From NCBI GenBank assembly GCA_945965275.1, contig CAMFNB010000009.1, positions 1 through 44,184 on the forward strand: a DNA stretch of 44,184 nt, written 5' to 3'. The notes under the pieces are model-generated. The model saw only the letters and a list, made by a program, of their open reading frames with translations. It was not told the origin of the DNA and searched no databases. The position numbers and the translations under genes are program-made. The DNA is from an uncultured Clostridia bacterium. GTDB lineage: Bacteria > Bacillota > Clostridia > UBA1212 > SIG427. This document shows, one piece after another, positions 25,225 to 32,843 of the stretch (within the stretch, counting starts at the first letter, position 1; every line of letters begins with the position of its first letter).

Positions 25225-25270
25225 TTCGGGCCTCCTCAGATCGATATCCGGACAAATTGATTATGTAAAA

Positions 25271-25279
25271 ATTATATCA
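25271..25279 (-). promoter_or_regulatory. Extended -10 promoter of the carD-like operon
   Basis: On the minus strand TGATATAAT (TATAAT is the revcomp of 25271-25276) lies 46 nt upstream of the carD-like ATG, just after the amidohydrolase stop codon. No strong -35 is visible. Confidence 0.6.
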
Positions 25280-25285
25280 TTTTTT

Positions 25286-26077
25286 TCAGGTTTTTTCAAA
25301 TGCTTTTTTGAGCAGCCTTTCTGCATTTTCCGATAAAATCAGCTTTTTTTCTTCGTCGGTGAGAAGATAGTCGTCACGCACTGCGCCTAAATACATTGCA
25401 GGATTGCATGTCGGATAATCAGATCCGAAAATGAACTTTTCAGGTCCGAAAAGATCAACTGCATGTCTTATCATTCCGTATCTGAGAATTCCGTAACCTG
25501 ATAAATCAAGATAATAGTTGTCCGAGAATTTCATTCTCTCCATGTGGCGCATAAATTCCGGATATTCTCCGGGATGTGCGGCAATGAAAGTAACATTCGG
25601 ATGCTTTTTTACCATGGCATCCATCTGATCCTCACCCATGGAATGGAACGAAACAAGCATATTGCATTCTTCCGCAGCATCAAGAATCTCAGAGAATTCC
25701 GGACAGGAATAATCATTCCATCCCTGTGTATAGGGAACAAGTTCTCCGATAAGTTTTACGCCCTCGTTTTTCATTCTGAAAATCTCGGCAATTGACTCTT
25801 TTACATATGCGGGATGAACATGAAATCCGGGGCAGTAGAAATCACCGTATTTATCACGAATTGAAAGAGCCTCGTCATTGAGAGCCTGAATTTCCTGCCA
25901 GGACGGAACACCGCCGAAAAACTTAATGACGGTACCGCAGATTTTGCTTATGCCAAGAGACTGAAGTCCCTCTTTTGAGTTTTCGAGGCTCATGTTGCAG
26001 AAATCCGTATGGTCACATATATTGTGCTCTCTCTTATCAAACGGATGTGTATGAAAGTCGATGACTTTGAATTCCAT
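25286..26077 (-). CDS. Amidohydrolase_2 family metal-dependent hydrolase
   Basis: The 263-residue TIM-barrel protein has the metal motif DFHTHP at residues 7-12, then FHVHP, MLVSFHSMGEDQ, FIAAHPGEYP and FIFGSDYPTCNP, which supply the His and Asp ligands of the amidohydrolase-2 family (decarboxylases and lactonases such as ACMSD or LigI relatives). The substrate cannot be told. It begins 2 bp after the trxB stop codon and so belongs to the nrdD-trxB unit, although a metabolic link is not obvious. Confidence 0.8.
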   Translation of the reverse strand: MEFKVIDFHTHPFDKREHNICDHTDFCNMSLENSKEGLQSLGISKICGTVIKFFGGVPSWQEIQALNDEALSIRDKYGDFYCPGFHVHPAYVKESIAEIFRMKNEGVKLIGELVPYTQGWNDYSCPEFSEILDAAEECNMLVSFHSMGEDQMDAMVKKHPNVTFIAAHPGEYPEFMRHMERMKFSDNYYLDLSGYGILRYGMIRHAVDLFGPEKFIFGSDYPTCNPAMYLGAVRDDYLLTDEEKKLILSENAERLLKKAFEKT

Positions 26078-26079
26078 TT

Positions 26080-27000
26080 TTACCCCCTGAGTGAATCCAC
26101 ATAGTCACATGCAGCAAGCGCTGCAATTGCTCCGTCAGCTGCGGCAGTAGCAACCTGCCTGATTCTTTTTGAGCGGCAGTCTCCTGCCACAAAAACGCCT
26201 TTTTTCGAGCCTTTAAGACTTTCGTCGACATCGGCATAGCCTCTCTCATCAAGTTTGATTATACCGGTAAAATTCTCGTTTTGAGGAACGAGTCCCACTG
26301 CAAGGAATACTCCGTCAACGGTAAGTGCCTGTGTCTCCTTTGTCTCTTCGTTTATGATTTCGATTCCGTTCAGTTCGCCTGCTTCGTCAGTAAGATATCC
26401 TTTTACCACATTTGAGCATATAACTTCCACATTTTCCTTAGCATAGAGCTGGTCCTGAAGTTTTTTTTCACCTGTGAGAACAGGGAGGTTCTGAACAACG
26501 ATGAGTTTTGAAACAAGATCAGAAAGAAGCAGTGCTTCCTGAAGAGCTGAATTTCCGCCTCCGATTACGGCAACTGTCTTATCCTTGAAGAATGCTCCGT
26601 CGCATACGGCACAGAATGAAATTCCGTTTCCGATTAAGTCTGTTTCTCCCGGAAGTCCTAGAAGTCTGTGCTTTGCACCTGTTGCGATAATAACTGAAAG
26701 ACCTTCAAAATCTCCGTCGTCGGTTACCACTTTGTAACCCTCTCCGCACTCCTCAACAGACAATACTTCAAGGTTTTCCATGTCGGCACCCTGTTCGATT
26801 ACCTGGTCTGTGAGAAGGTCTGCGAATTCAACGCCCTGGATTGTTTTGAAGCCGGGGATGTTTTCAACTTTCGGTGAGAAAGCGATTTGTCCGCCGAAGC
26901 CGTCCTTTTCGATTACAAGCACATTCTTATTAGCCCTGCGTGCATACAAGGCGGCGGTCAGTCCCGCAGGACCTCCGCCGACAATAATTAAATCATACAT
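26080..27000 (-). CDS. trxB: Thioredoxin reductase
   Basis: The 306-residue flavoprotein has the FAD motif GGGPAGLTAALYARR (8-22), the redox-active Cys130-Ala-Val-Cys133 in SFCAVCDGAFF, the NADPH motif GGGNSALQEAL and the FVAGDCR FAD-site near the C terminus. It reduces thioredoxin-type disulfides with NADPH. It lies 24 bp downstream of nrdD, whose product ends in a thioredoxin-like domain with CPNC, so that domain is a plausible substrate. The ribosome site is AAGGGT. Confidence 0.94.
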   Translation of the reverse strand: MYDLIIVGGGPAGLTAALYARRANKNVLVIEKDGFGGQIAFSPKVENIPGFKTIQGVEFADLLTDQVIEQGADMENLEVLSVEECGEGYKVVTDDGDFEGLSVIIATGAKHRLLGLPGETDLIGNGISFCAVCDGAFFKDKTVAVIGGGNSALQEALLLSDLVSKLIVVQNLPVLTGEKKLQDQLYAKENVEVICSNVVKGYLTDEAGELNGIEIINEETKETQALTVDGVFLAVGLVPQNENFTGIIKLDERGYADVDESLKGSKKGVFVAGDCRSKRIRQVATAAADGAIAALAACDYVDSLRG

Positions 27001-27024
27001 GTGATTTTACCCTTGTTTTATTTT

Positions 27025-29430
27025 TTACTGATTAAGGAATTTCTTGATATCTGAAGCACCTGCGTACTTTTCAACATTTCCGTTTTCAACTACAACGAGT
27101 GTCGGAGCCTGCTTGATACCGTATTCATTTACCATGTCAACATTCTCTTCCGCGATGAGATGTTCATATCCGAAGCCTGCCTTATCAAGAGCCGCAGCTG
27201 CTATTTTACAGTTCGGGCATGTCTTTCTTGCGAAAAGATATGCAACTCTTCCGCTGTCTGCTGTCGGCATGTCAACAACAGTTATATCTCTGTCGATAGC
27301 CTCATTTGCAATCTCATCATTTGCTGAGCAAGGACAGGCTGTTCTTGTCATCTTTGAGTTTGCGATATCGTAAACCTTACGGTCCTTATACTCCTGTGAC
27401 TTACCGTCGTTCCAGTTCTGAACCGGACGATAGTAGCCTGTGATTCTTGAGTATACCTCAGTAGGATTACCGCACTTAGGACATGTATAAACCTCACCTG
27501 AAATGTATCCGTGTTCCTTACAGATTGAGTATGTAGGAGACATTGTGTAGTAAGGAAGTTTGTAGTTCTCTGCAATCTTTCTTACGAGTGTTGCTGCTGA
27601 CTTCCAGTCAGGAAGCTTCTCGCCTAAGAATGCATGGAATACTGTTCCTGATGTATAAAGCGTCTGGAGCTCGTCCTGAATGTCGAGAGCTGTAAAAATG
27701 TCTTCTGTGTAACCAACAGGAAGATGTGAGCTGTTTGTGTAGTAAGGTGTATCGCCTTCGTTCTTTGCAGCAGTCTTAATATCAGGGTATCTCTTAACGT
27801 CGTGCTTAGCAAGACGATAAGCTGTACTCTCTGCAGGAGTTGCTTCAAGGTTGTAAAGATCTCCGTACTGTTCCTGATAGTCTGAAAGACGCTCTCTCAT
27901 ATGATTGAGAACATCAGCAGTAAACTTCTGAGTCTTAACATCTGTCATGTCACCGCCGAGCCATGCTGCATTGAGACCTACTTCGTTCATACCTACAAGG
28001 CCGATTGTTGAGAAGTGGTTTGCAAATGTTCCGAGGTATCTCTTTGTGTAAGGATAGAGACCTGCGTCAAGGAGTCTTGTGATAACTTCTCTCTTTACGT
28101 GAAGTGAACGTGCTGAAATGTCCATCATCTTATCAAGTCTCTCATAGAACTCCTCAGGAGTTTTTGAGAGGTATGCGATTCTCGGCATATTGATTGTTAC
28201 AACACCGATTGAACCTGTGCTCTCACCGCTTCCGAAGAAGCCGCCTGACTTCTTACGAAGTTCTCTTAAGTCAAGACGAAGTCTGCAGCACATTGATCTT
28301 ACGTCTGACGGCTCCATATCTGAGTTGATGTAGTTTGAGAAGTAAGGTGTGCCGTATTTTGCTGTCATCTCAAAGAGAAGCTTGTTGTTCTCTGTCTCTG
28401 ACCAGTCAAAGTTGCTTGTGATCGAATATGTCGGGATAGGATACTGGAATCCGCGGCCGTTTGCGTCACCGCCTATCATTACTTCGATAAACGCTTTGTT
28501 TACCATATCCATTTCCTTCTGGCAGTCCTTGTACTTGAAGTCTGCTTCTTTTCCGCCGATGATACAGTTGAGTTCTGCAAGGTCAGCCGGAACTTTCCAG
28601 TCAAGTGTGATATTTGAGAAAGGCGCCTGAGTACCCCATCTTGAAGGTGTGTTTACACCGTAGATGAAGCTTTCAATGCACTTTTTAACTGTTTCATAAT
28701 CAAGGTTGTCGGCTTTTACGAAGGGAGCAAGATATGTGTCAAATGAGGAGAATGCCTGTGCTCCTGCCCACTCGTTCTGCATGATGCCGAGGAAGTTAAC
28801 CATCTGGTTGCAAAGTGTTGCAAGATGCTTTGCCGGAGCAGATGTGATTTTACCGACTACACCGCCGAGGCCTTCCTGAATAAGCTGCTTAAGTGACCAT
28901 CCTGCACAGTAACCTGTGAGCATTGAAAGGTCATGAAGGTGGATGTCAGCATTTCTGTGTGCGTTTCCGATTTCGTCATCATAAACCTCAGAAAGCCAGT
29001 AGTTAGCTGTGATGGCTCCTGAGTTTGAAAGGATGAGACCGCCGACTGAATATGTAACCGTTGAGTTTTCTTTAACTCTCCAGTCATTGATCTGAAGATA
29101 GTTGTCAACGATTTCTTTATAGTCAAGAACTGTTGCGTTTAAGTTACGGATTTTCTCTCTTTGTTTACGGTAGATGATATATGCCTTTGCAACATCGTCG
29201 TAGCCTGCTTTGATAAGGACTGTTTCAACGCTGTCCTGAATTGCTTCGACTGTAACCTTACCGTCTTTGATTTTTGACTCGAAGTCTGATGTTACCTTAA
29301 GTGAAAGGAAATCTATGATATCAGGATTGTATTCCTTCCGGCATGCTTCGAAAGCTTTTGTAATTGCGGCCGTGATTTTAGAAAGTGTAAAATCAACGAC
29401 TTTTCCGTCTCGTTTTACTACTGTGTACAT
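27025..29430 (-). CDS. nrdD: Anaerobic ribonucleotide reductase NrdD fused to a thioredoxin-like domain
   Basis: The 801-residue protein starts at MYTVVKRDGK (ATG 29430 after GAGGAG); a longer frame would run into the promoter. Residues 1-95 are an ATP-cone. The reductase core has CCRLRLDLREL, and near residue 680 the zinc-ligand pattern CKEHGYISGE..CPKCGNP precedes SRITGYYRP with the glycyl-radical Gly. After TACPCSANDEI the protein continues into an extra domain (721-801) with C738-P-N-C741 and APTLVV (cis-Pro), a thioredoxin/glutaredoxin fold. The enzyme makes dNTPs without oxygen, activated by NrdG. The fused redoxin suggests thiol-based reduction, as in the thioredoxin-using NrdD branch, rather than formate use. 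Confidence 0.93.
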   Translation of the reverse strand: MYTVVKRDGKVVDFTLSKITAAITKAFEACRKEYNPDIIDFLSLKVTSDFESKIKDGKVTVEAIQDSVETVLIKAGYDDVAKAYIIYRKQREKIRNLNATVLDYKEIVDNYLQINDWRVKENSTVTYSVGGLILSNSGAITANYWLSEVYDDEIGNAHRNADIHLHDLSMLTGYCAGWSLKQLIQEGLGGVVGKITSAPAKHLATLCNQMVNFLGIMQNEWAGAQAFSSFDTYLAPFVKADNLDYETVKKCIESFIYGVNTPSRWGTQAPFSNITLDWKVPADLAELNCIIGGKEADFKYKDCQKEMDMVNKAFIEVMIGGDANGRGFQYPIPTYSITSNFDWSETENNKLLFEMTAKYGTPYFSNYINSDMEPSDVRSMCCRLRLDLRELRKKSGGFFGSGESTGSIGVVTINMPRIAYLSKTPEEFYERLDKMMDISARSLHVKREVITRLLDAGLYPYTKRYLGTFANHFSTIGLVGMNEVGLNAAWLGGDMTDVKTQKFTADVLNHMRERLSDYQEQYGDLYNLEATPAESTAYRLAKHDVKRYPDIKTAAKNEGDTPYYTNSSHLPVGYTEDIFTALDIQDELQTLYTSGTVFHAFLGEKLPDWKSAATLVRKIAENYKLPYYTMSPTYSICKEHGYISGEVYTCPKCGNPTEVYSRITGYYRPVQNWNDGKSQEYKDRKVYDIANSKMTRTACPCSANDEIANEAIDRDITVVDMPTADSGRVAYLFARKTCPNCKIAAAALDKAGFGYEHLIAEENVDMVNEYGIKQAPTLVVVENGNVEKYAGASDIKKFLNQ

Positions 29431-29467
29431 TGTTTTTTTCTCCTCGATTGTTTTTTTTGCAATGTGG

Positions 29468-29520
29468 AGTATACACCTATATAGTAGTTGTGTCAATAGG
29501 GCTACCACAAGATATTGTGG
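29468..29520 (-). promoter_or_regulatory. nrdD promoter with two NrdR boxes
   Basis: On the minus strand TTGACA (29496-29491), a 17-nt spacer and TATACT (29473-29468). A near-palindromic NrdR-like box, CCACAATATCTTGTGG, covers 29520-29505 upstream of -35. A second degenerate box with TATATAG in the core (29489-29474) fills the spacer. The boxes are 31 bp apart centre to centre, the spacing known for NrdR pairs, so repression by NrdR when dATP is high is likely. Confidence 0.8.
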
Positions 29521-29557
29521 TTTGTTGTGAATTATCAAAAATGCCTTAAATACGGGC

Positions 29558-30253
29558 TTAAATGCCTCTTAAGGCGGTGTTCGGTGCGTATTTTCGGGAG
29601 ACTTCGGCCATTTTTTTCATCGTTTCCTCGTCTCTGCCGTGGATTTCGGCACATATCAGGTTGCCGCTGTCCACAAAATTCTGTAAAAAATATTTCGTGT
29701 CTCCTGCGATTTTTTTCGCGATTTTCTCTATATCTTCGATTTCATGAAACTCTTTTGTTATTGTCGTGCGGAATTCGAAGTCAACATCGCCTTCCATGAG
29801 CATATCCATACTCTCTTCTATCGGTGTCGTGTCAAATCCCGGAACCCCTATTGTTTCAGAATATTTTTCAAACGAGTTTTTCACATCCATCGCAACGTAA
29901 TCCACAAGTTTTTTGTCGAGAATTTCACGAAGAGGCTTCGGATAGGCTCCGTTTGTGTCGAGTTTTACCGCAAAACCCATTTCGCGAACCTTCAGAATAA
30001 ATTCGGGAATGTCGCGATGAATAAGAGGCTCGCCTCCGGTTATGGCAATTCCGTCCAGCAGGCCCTTCCTTTTACCGAGAAAATCAAGAATGTATTTCTC
30101 GTCATAAATCGCATCCTCCGCCTTAATGTCTGTTACAAGCATCGCATTGTGGCAAAAAGGACAGCGGAAATTACAGCCGCCTGTAAAAAGCGTTGCGGCC
30201 ACCCTGCCCGGAAAATCCAATAATGTCATTTTCTGAAGTCCGTGAAATTTCAT
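29558..30253 (-). CDS. nrdG: NrdG-type radical-SAM activating enzyme
   Basis: The 231-residue protein has the radical-SAM cluster Cys27-x3-Cys31-x2-Cys34 in GGCNFRCPFCHN, the SAM-binding ITGGEPL and a conserved MTLLDFPGRVAATLF start, matching the anaerobic ribonucleotide-reductase activase family. It installs the glycyl radical on NrdD, encoded next downstream on the same strand under a separate promoter. No ribosome site is visible; a TGATATAAT element ends 9 nt before the ATG, so the mRNA may be leaderless. A pyruvate formate-lyase activase-like role is less likely, given its neighbour. Confidence 0.9.
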   Translation of the reverse strand: MKFHGLQKMTLLDFPGRVAATLFTGGCNFRCPFCHNAMLVTDIKAEDAIYDEKYILDFLGKRKGLLDGIAITGGEPLIHRDIPEFILKVREMGFAVKLDTNGAYPKPLREILDKKLVDYVAMDVKNSFEKYSETIGVPGFDTTPIEESMDMLMEGDVDFEFRTTITKEFHEIEDIEKIAKKIAGDTKYFLQNFVDSGNLICAEIHGRDEETMKKMAEVSRKYAPNTALRGI

Positions 30254-30262
30254 TGCTTTTAT

Positions 30263-30285
30263 ATTATATCACATTGTGTTATTAT
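30263..30285. promoter_or_regulatory. Divergent extended -10 promoters of nrdG and the TPR gene
   Basis: On the minus strand TGATATAAT (TATAAT revcomp of 30268-30263) ends 9 nt before the nrdG ATG. On the plus strand TGTTATTAT (TATTAT at 30280-30285) ends 9 nt before the TPR-gene ATG at 30295. Neither gene shows a Shine-Dalgarno site and both lack a good -35. Confidence 0.5.
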
Positions 30286-30294
30286 TTTACTACT

Positions 30295-31050
30295 ATGACA
30301 GAAAAACCTGATTTAAACAGAATATTGGCAAAGCTTGACGAGCATCTCGGTAAAAATGACTACTCTTCCGCAGAAAGACATCTCATCTTCTGGATGAACG
30401 AAGCAAAAGCATGCGACGATAAAAGATGCATGTTTTCTCTTGCAAATGAGCAAATGGGGCTTTACAGAAAGCTCGGCAGAGAAAAAGAGGCGCTTGAAGC
30501 ACTGGAGCTTGCAAATTCACTGATTGATGCTTCCGGTCTTGGCGGAACAATTTCAGCGGGAACATGCTTCGTTAACTCCGCCACTGTTTACAAAGCCTTC
30601 GGCATGGCGGAAAAAGCAATACCGCTTTTCGAAAGAGCAAAAGAGATCTACGAGAAGAATCTCCCGGATAACGACGGTCGTCTCGGCGGACTTTACAACA
30701 ACACCGCCCTCGCCCTTTCGGATCTGAAAAGATACGACGAGGCAATGATAAATTACGAAAAAGCCATCGGAGTTATGAAGAAAGTTACGTACGGAGAGCT
30801 TGAACAGGCCATAACTTATCTTAATATTGCCGACATACTGGAGTCGCGGGACGGACGGGATGCGGCAAAAGAAAAAATCGACAAAGCACTGGACACTGCA
30901 CTTGATTTGCTTTCGACAGAAGGAATTCCGCATAACGGATATTATGCTTTTGTCTGTGAAAAGTGCGCGCCGTCTTTCGGATATTACGGAAGAGACGATG
31001 CCGCAAAAGCGTTGAGAGAAATCGCAGAGGAGATTTATGAAGGGACTTGA
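30295..31050 (+). CDS. Tetratricopeptide-repeat protein
   Basis: The start is taken as the ATG at 30295 (MTEKPDLNRILAKLDEHLG), giving 251 residues; the longer frame runs into nrdG on the other strand. The protein is all-helical with TPR units, seen as alternating W/L-G-Y/A-x-A-P patterns (REKEALEALELANSLI, FGMAEKAIPLFERAKEIYEKNL, KRYDEAMINYEKAIGVM). TPRs hold protein partners. It overlaps the next gene by 14 bp, so the two products probably work together. Confidence 0.8.
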   Translation: MTEKPDLNRILAKLDEHLGKNDYSSAERHLIFWMNEAKACDDKRCMFSLANEQMGLYRKLGREKEALEALELANSLIDASGLGGTISAGTCFVNSATVYKAFGMAEKAIPLFERAKEIYEKNLPDNDGRLGGLYNNTALALSDLKRYDEAMINYEKAIGVMKKVTYGELEQAITYLNIADILESRDGRDAAKEKIDKALDTALDLLSTEGIPHNGYYAFVCEKCAPSFGYYGRDDAAKALREIAEEIYEGT

Positions 31051-31978
31051 GCTTTCTGAAAAATTCTACAACGAGTTCGGCAAACCGATGATTGAAAAAG
31101 ATTTTGCAGACATCAAGGATAGGCTTTGCTGCGGACTGGTGGGTTCAGGTTCTGAATGTTTCGGCTTTGATGACGAGATTTCTCAGGATCATGATTTTGA
31201 ACCCGGTTTTTGCATATTCATACCGGGCGAAGACGAAATCGGACGCAGAAGAGCTTTTGAGCTTGAAAGAGCATATGCAAAGCTTCCGAAGGAATTCATG
31301 GGATACAAAAGAAGCCCGCTCTCTCCCGCAGGCGGAAACCGTCACGGAGTTATAACAATCGGGGATTTTTACAAAACCAAAACCGGACACGAAGACGGAG
31401 CACTCACCCTCTCCGACTGGATGACTCTTCCCGAGTTTTATCTTGCGGAAGCAACAAACGGTAAAATATTTTTCGACAATTTGGGGCTTTTTTCAGAAAT
31501 CAGAAGCAAGTTGTCGAATATGCCCGAAAACATACGACTCAAGAAGCTGAGCGGAAATCTCATTTTGATGAACCAGTCCGGAAAATACAATTATCCGCGC
31601 TGTCTTTCACACAGTGAAACAGCTGCCGCCCAGATGGCCCTTTATGAATTTGTTCAGCATACCCTCAGGGTTATATTCCTGCTCAACAGAAAATACATGC
31701 CTTTCTACAAGTGGAGCTTCAGGGCTCTTCGTTCTCTGAACCTGCTCTCCGATTTTGCGGATCCGCTGGAGTATTTAATTACGACGGAAAACGACAAAAT
31801 CACGTCAAATACGAAGCTTAAAGTCATCGATGACATAGTTTTCGGCATTGTTTCCGAAATCAAAAAAAGCGGCATTTCGGAAGCCACCTGCGATGACCTC
31901 GAAAAGCACGCCTTTTCAATAAACGACCATATTTCAGATTCTGATTTAAGAAACGCCGATATTCTTTTCGGTGCATAA
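31037..31978 (+). CDS. DUF4037 nucleotidyltransferase-like protein
   Basis: The 313-residue protein carries GSGSECFGFDDEISQDHDFEPG (residues ~36-57), a nucleotidyltransferase-fold motif of the G-S-x-S then D-x-D type, followed by the helical DUF4037 region. Minimal nucleotidyltransferases of this fold move an NMP to a drug, RNA or protein; no substrate is established for DUF4037. It overlaps the TPR gene, and this pairing recalls that in other Firmicutes, from memory only. It ends 6 bp from the converging phosphoesterase gene with no clear terminator between. Confidence 0.8.
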   Translation: MKGLELSEKFYNEFGKPMIEKDFADIKDRLCCGLVGSGSECFGFDDEISQDHDFEPGFCIFIPGEDEIGRRRAFELERAYAKLPKEFMGYKRSPLSPAGGNRHGVITIGDFYKTKTGHEDGALTLSDWMTLPEFYLAEATNGKIFFDNLGLFSEIRSKLSNMPENIRLKKLSGNLILMNQSGKYNYPRCLSHSETAAAQMALYEFVQHTLRVIFLLNRKYMPFYKWSFRALRSLNLLSDFADPLEYLITTENDKITSNTKLKVIDDIVFGIVSEIKKSGISEATCDDLEKHAFSINDHISDSDLRNADILFGA

Positions 31979-31984
31979 TTTCAA

Positions 31985-32836
31985 CTAAATTCGAATAACC
32001 GCAATTTCCGCCTCAGTCATAAACCTGATCGGCATATTTGCATTTCCAAGTCCCGAAGAAATATATATCGGGGTTCCGCGATAATCATATTTTCCGTATA
32101 TGTATCCCTTGTTTGCCAGCAGGTCTCTTCGCCTCAAAATACTGAACTCAGTACGGAAAGGAAGTCTGACCTGACCGTTGTGATAATGTCCGAACAAGCC
32201 CAGGTCCGCACAGCCGTCGGGAAGATATGTGAGAATATCGGGATTGTGAGAAAGAAGAATCGAGTAATATCCGTCTTTTTTTACAGGCATATTGCGCAGG
32301 GCAGTTTCTTTATCAGAGGTTCTGTAGTCTCCCGCACCGCAAATTCGGATTTTTCTTCCTCTGAATTCAGTCTCGACACTTTCGTTATCAAGCACATGAA
32401 ATCTCGGAGATATGCTCTCAACCTCTTTTGTGAAGGCTGCCTTCTTTTCTTCGCTGTATCCGAATGTTTTTTTGTTGTCATGGTTTCCGTATGTCAGGTA
32501 CACCGGGCAGTCCGTGAAGTTTGCAAAGCACTGAAGAAACTCAAGAGCAAGGGGGCCCTCCCCCGGATCATAAACATAGTCTCCCGCAAGCATTATCACA
32601 TCCGGATTCTCTTTTGAAACCATTGTTCCGATATAGTCCCAGTTAATCGGAAGTCTTGAGACATGTATGTCTGTCAGAAGAACAATTTTGACGGGATTTT
32701 CTTTGTCATTTTCGGACATAAAAAAATCCTGATGTTCTATTTTCAGTTTCTTTGCCTGACGGAGCATCTCAATTAGCAGAAATGCTCCGGCAAGAATAAC
32801 CGCTGTAATGAATATCAGGATAAATGTTAAGTCCAT
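31985..32836 (-). CDS. Membrane-anchored calcineurin-like metallophosphoesterase
   Basis: The 283-residue protein has one N-terminal transmembrane helix (FILIFITAVILAGAFLLIEML, ~4-24) and the metallophosphoesterase motifs in order: DIHVSR, GDYVYD, GNHDN, LSHNPD and GHYHNGQV. It resembles YkuE-type enzymes, whose known or proposed substrates include lipid-linked sugar nucleotides and wall precursors. It starts 7 bp after the GH32 gene, so the two are co-transcribed, although a direct metabolic link is not evident. Confidence 0.88.
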   Translation of the reverse strand: MDLTFILIFITAVILAGAFLLIEMLRQAKKLKIEHQDFFMSENDKENPVKIVLLTDIHVSRLPINWDYIGTMVSKENPDVIMLAGDYVYDPGEGPLALEFLQCFANFTDCPVYLTYGNHDNKKTFGYSEEKKAAFTKEVESISPRFHVLDNESVETEFRGRKIRICGAGDYRTSDKETALRNMPVKKDGYYSILLSHNPDILTYLPDGCADLGLFGHYHNGQVRLPFRTEFSILRRRDLLANKGYIYGKYDYRGTPIYISSGLGNANMPIRFMTEAEIAVIRI

Positions 32837-32843
32837 CTGAATA

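Noticed and set aside
29431-29538. Extended N terminus of NrdD upstream of ATG 29430
   Set aside because: This segment contains the -35, -10 and NrdR boxes, and a GAGGAG site supports the later ATG.
30193-30294. Longer start of the TPR protein
   Set aside because: It would lie over the nrdG start on the other strand and across both promoters; the family-like sequence starts at 30295.
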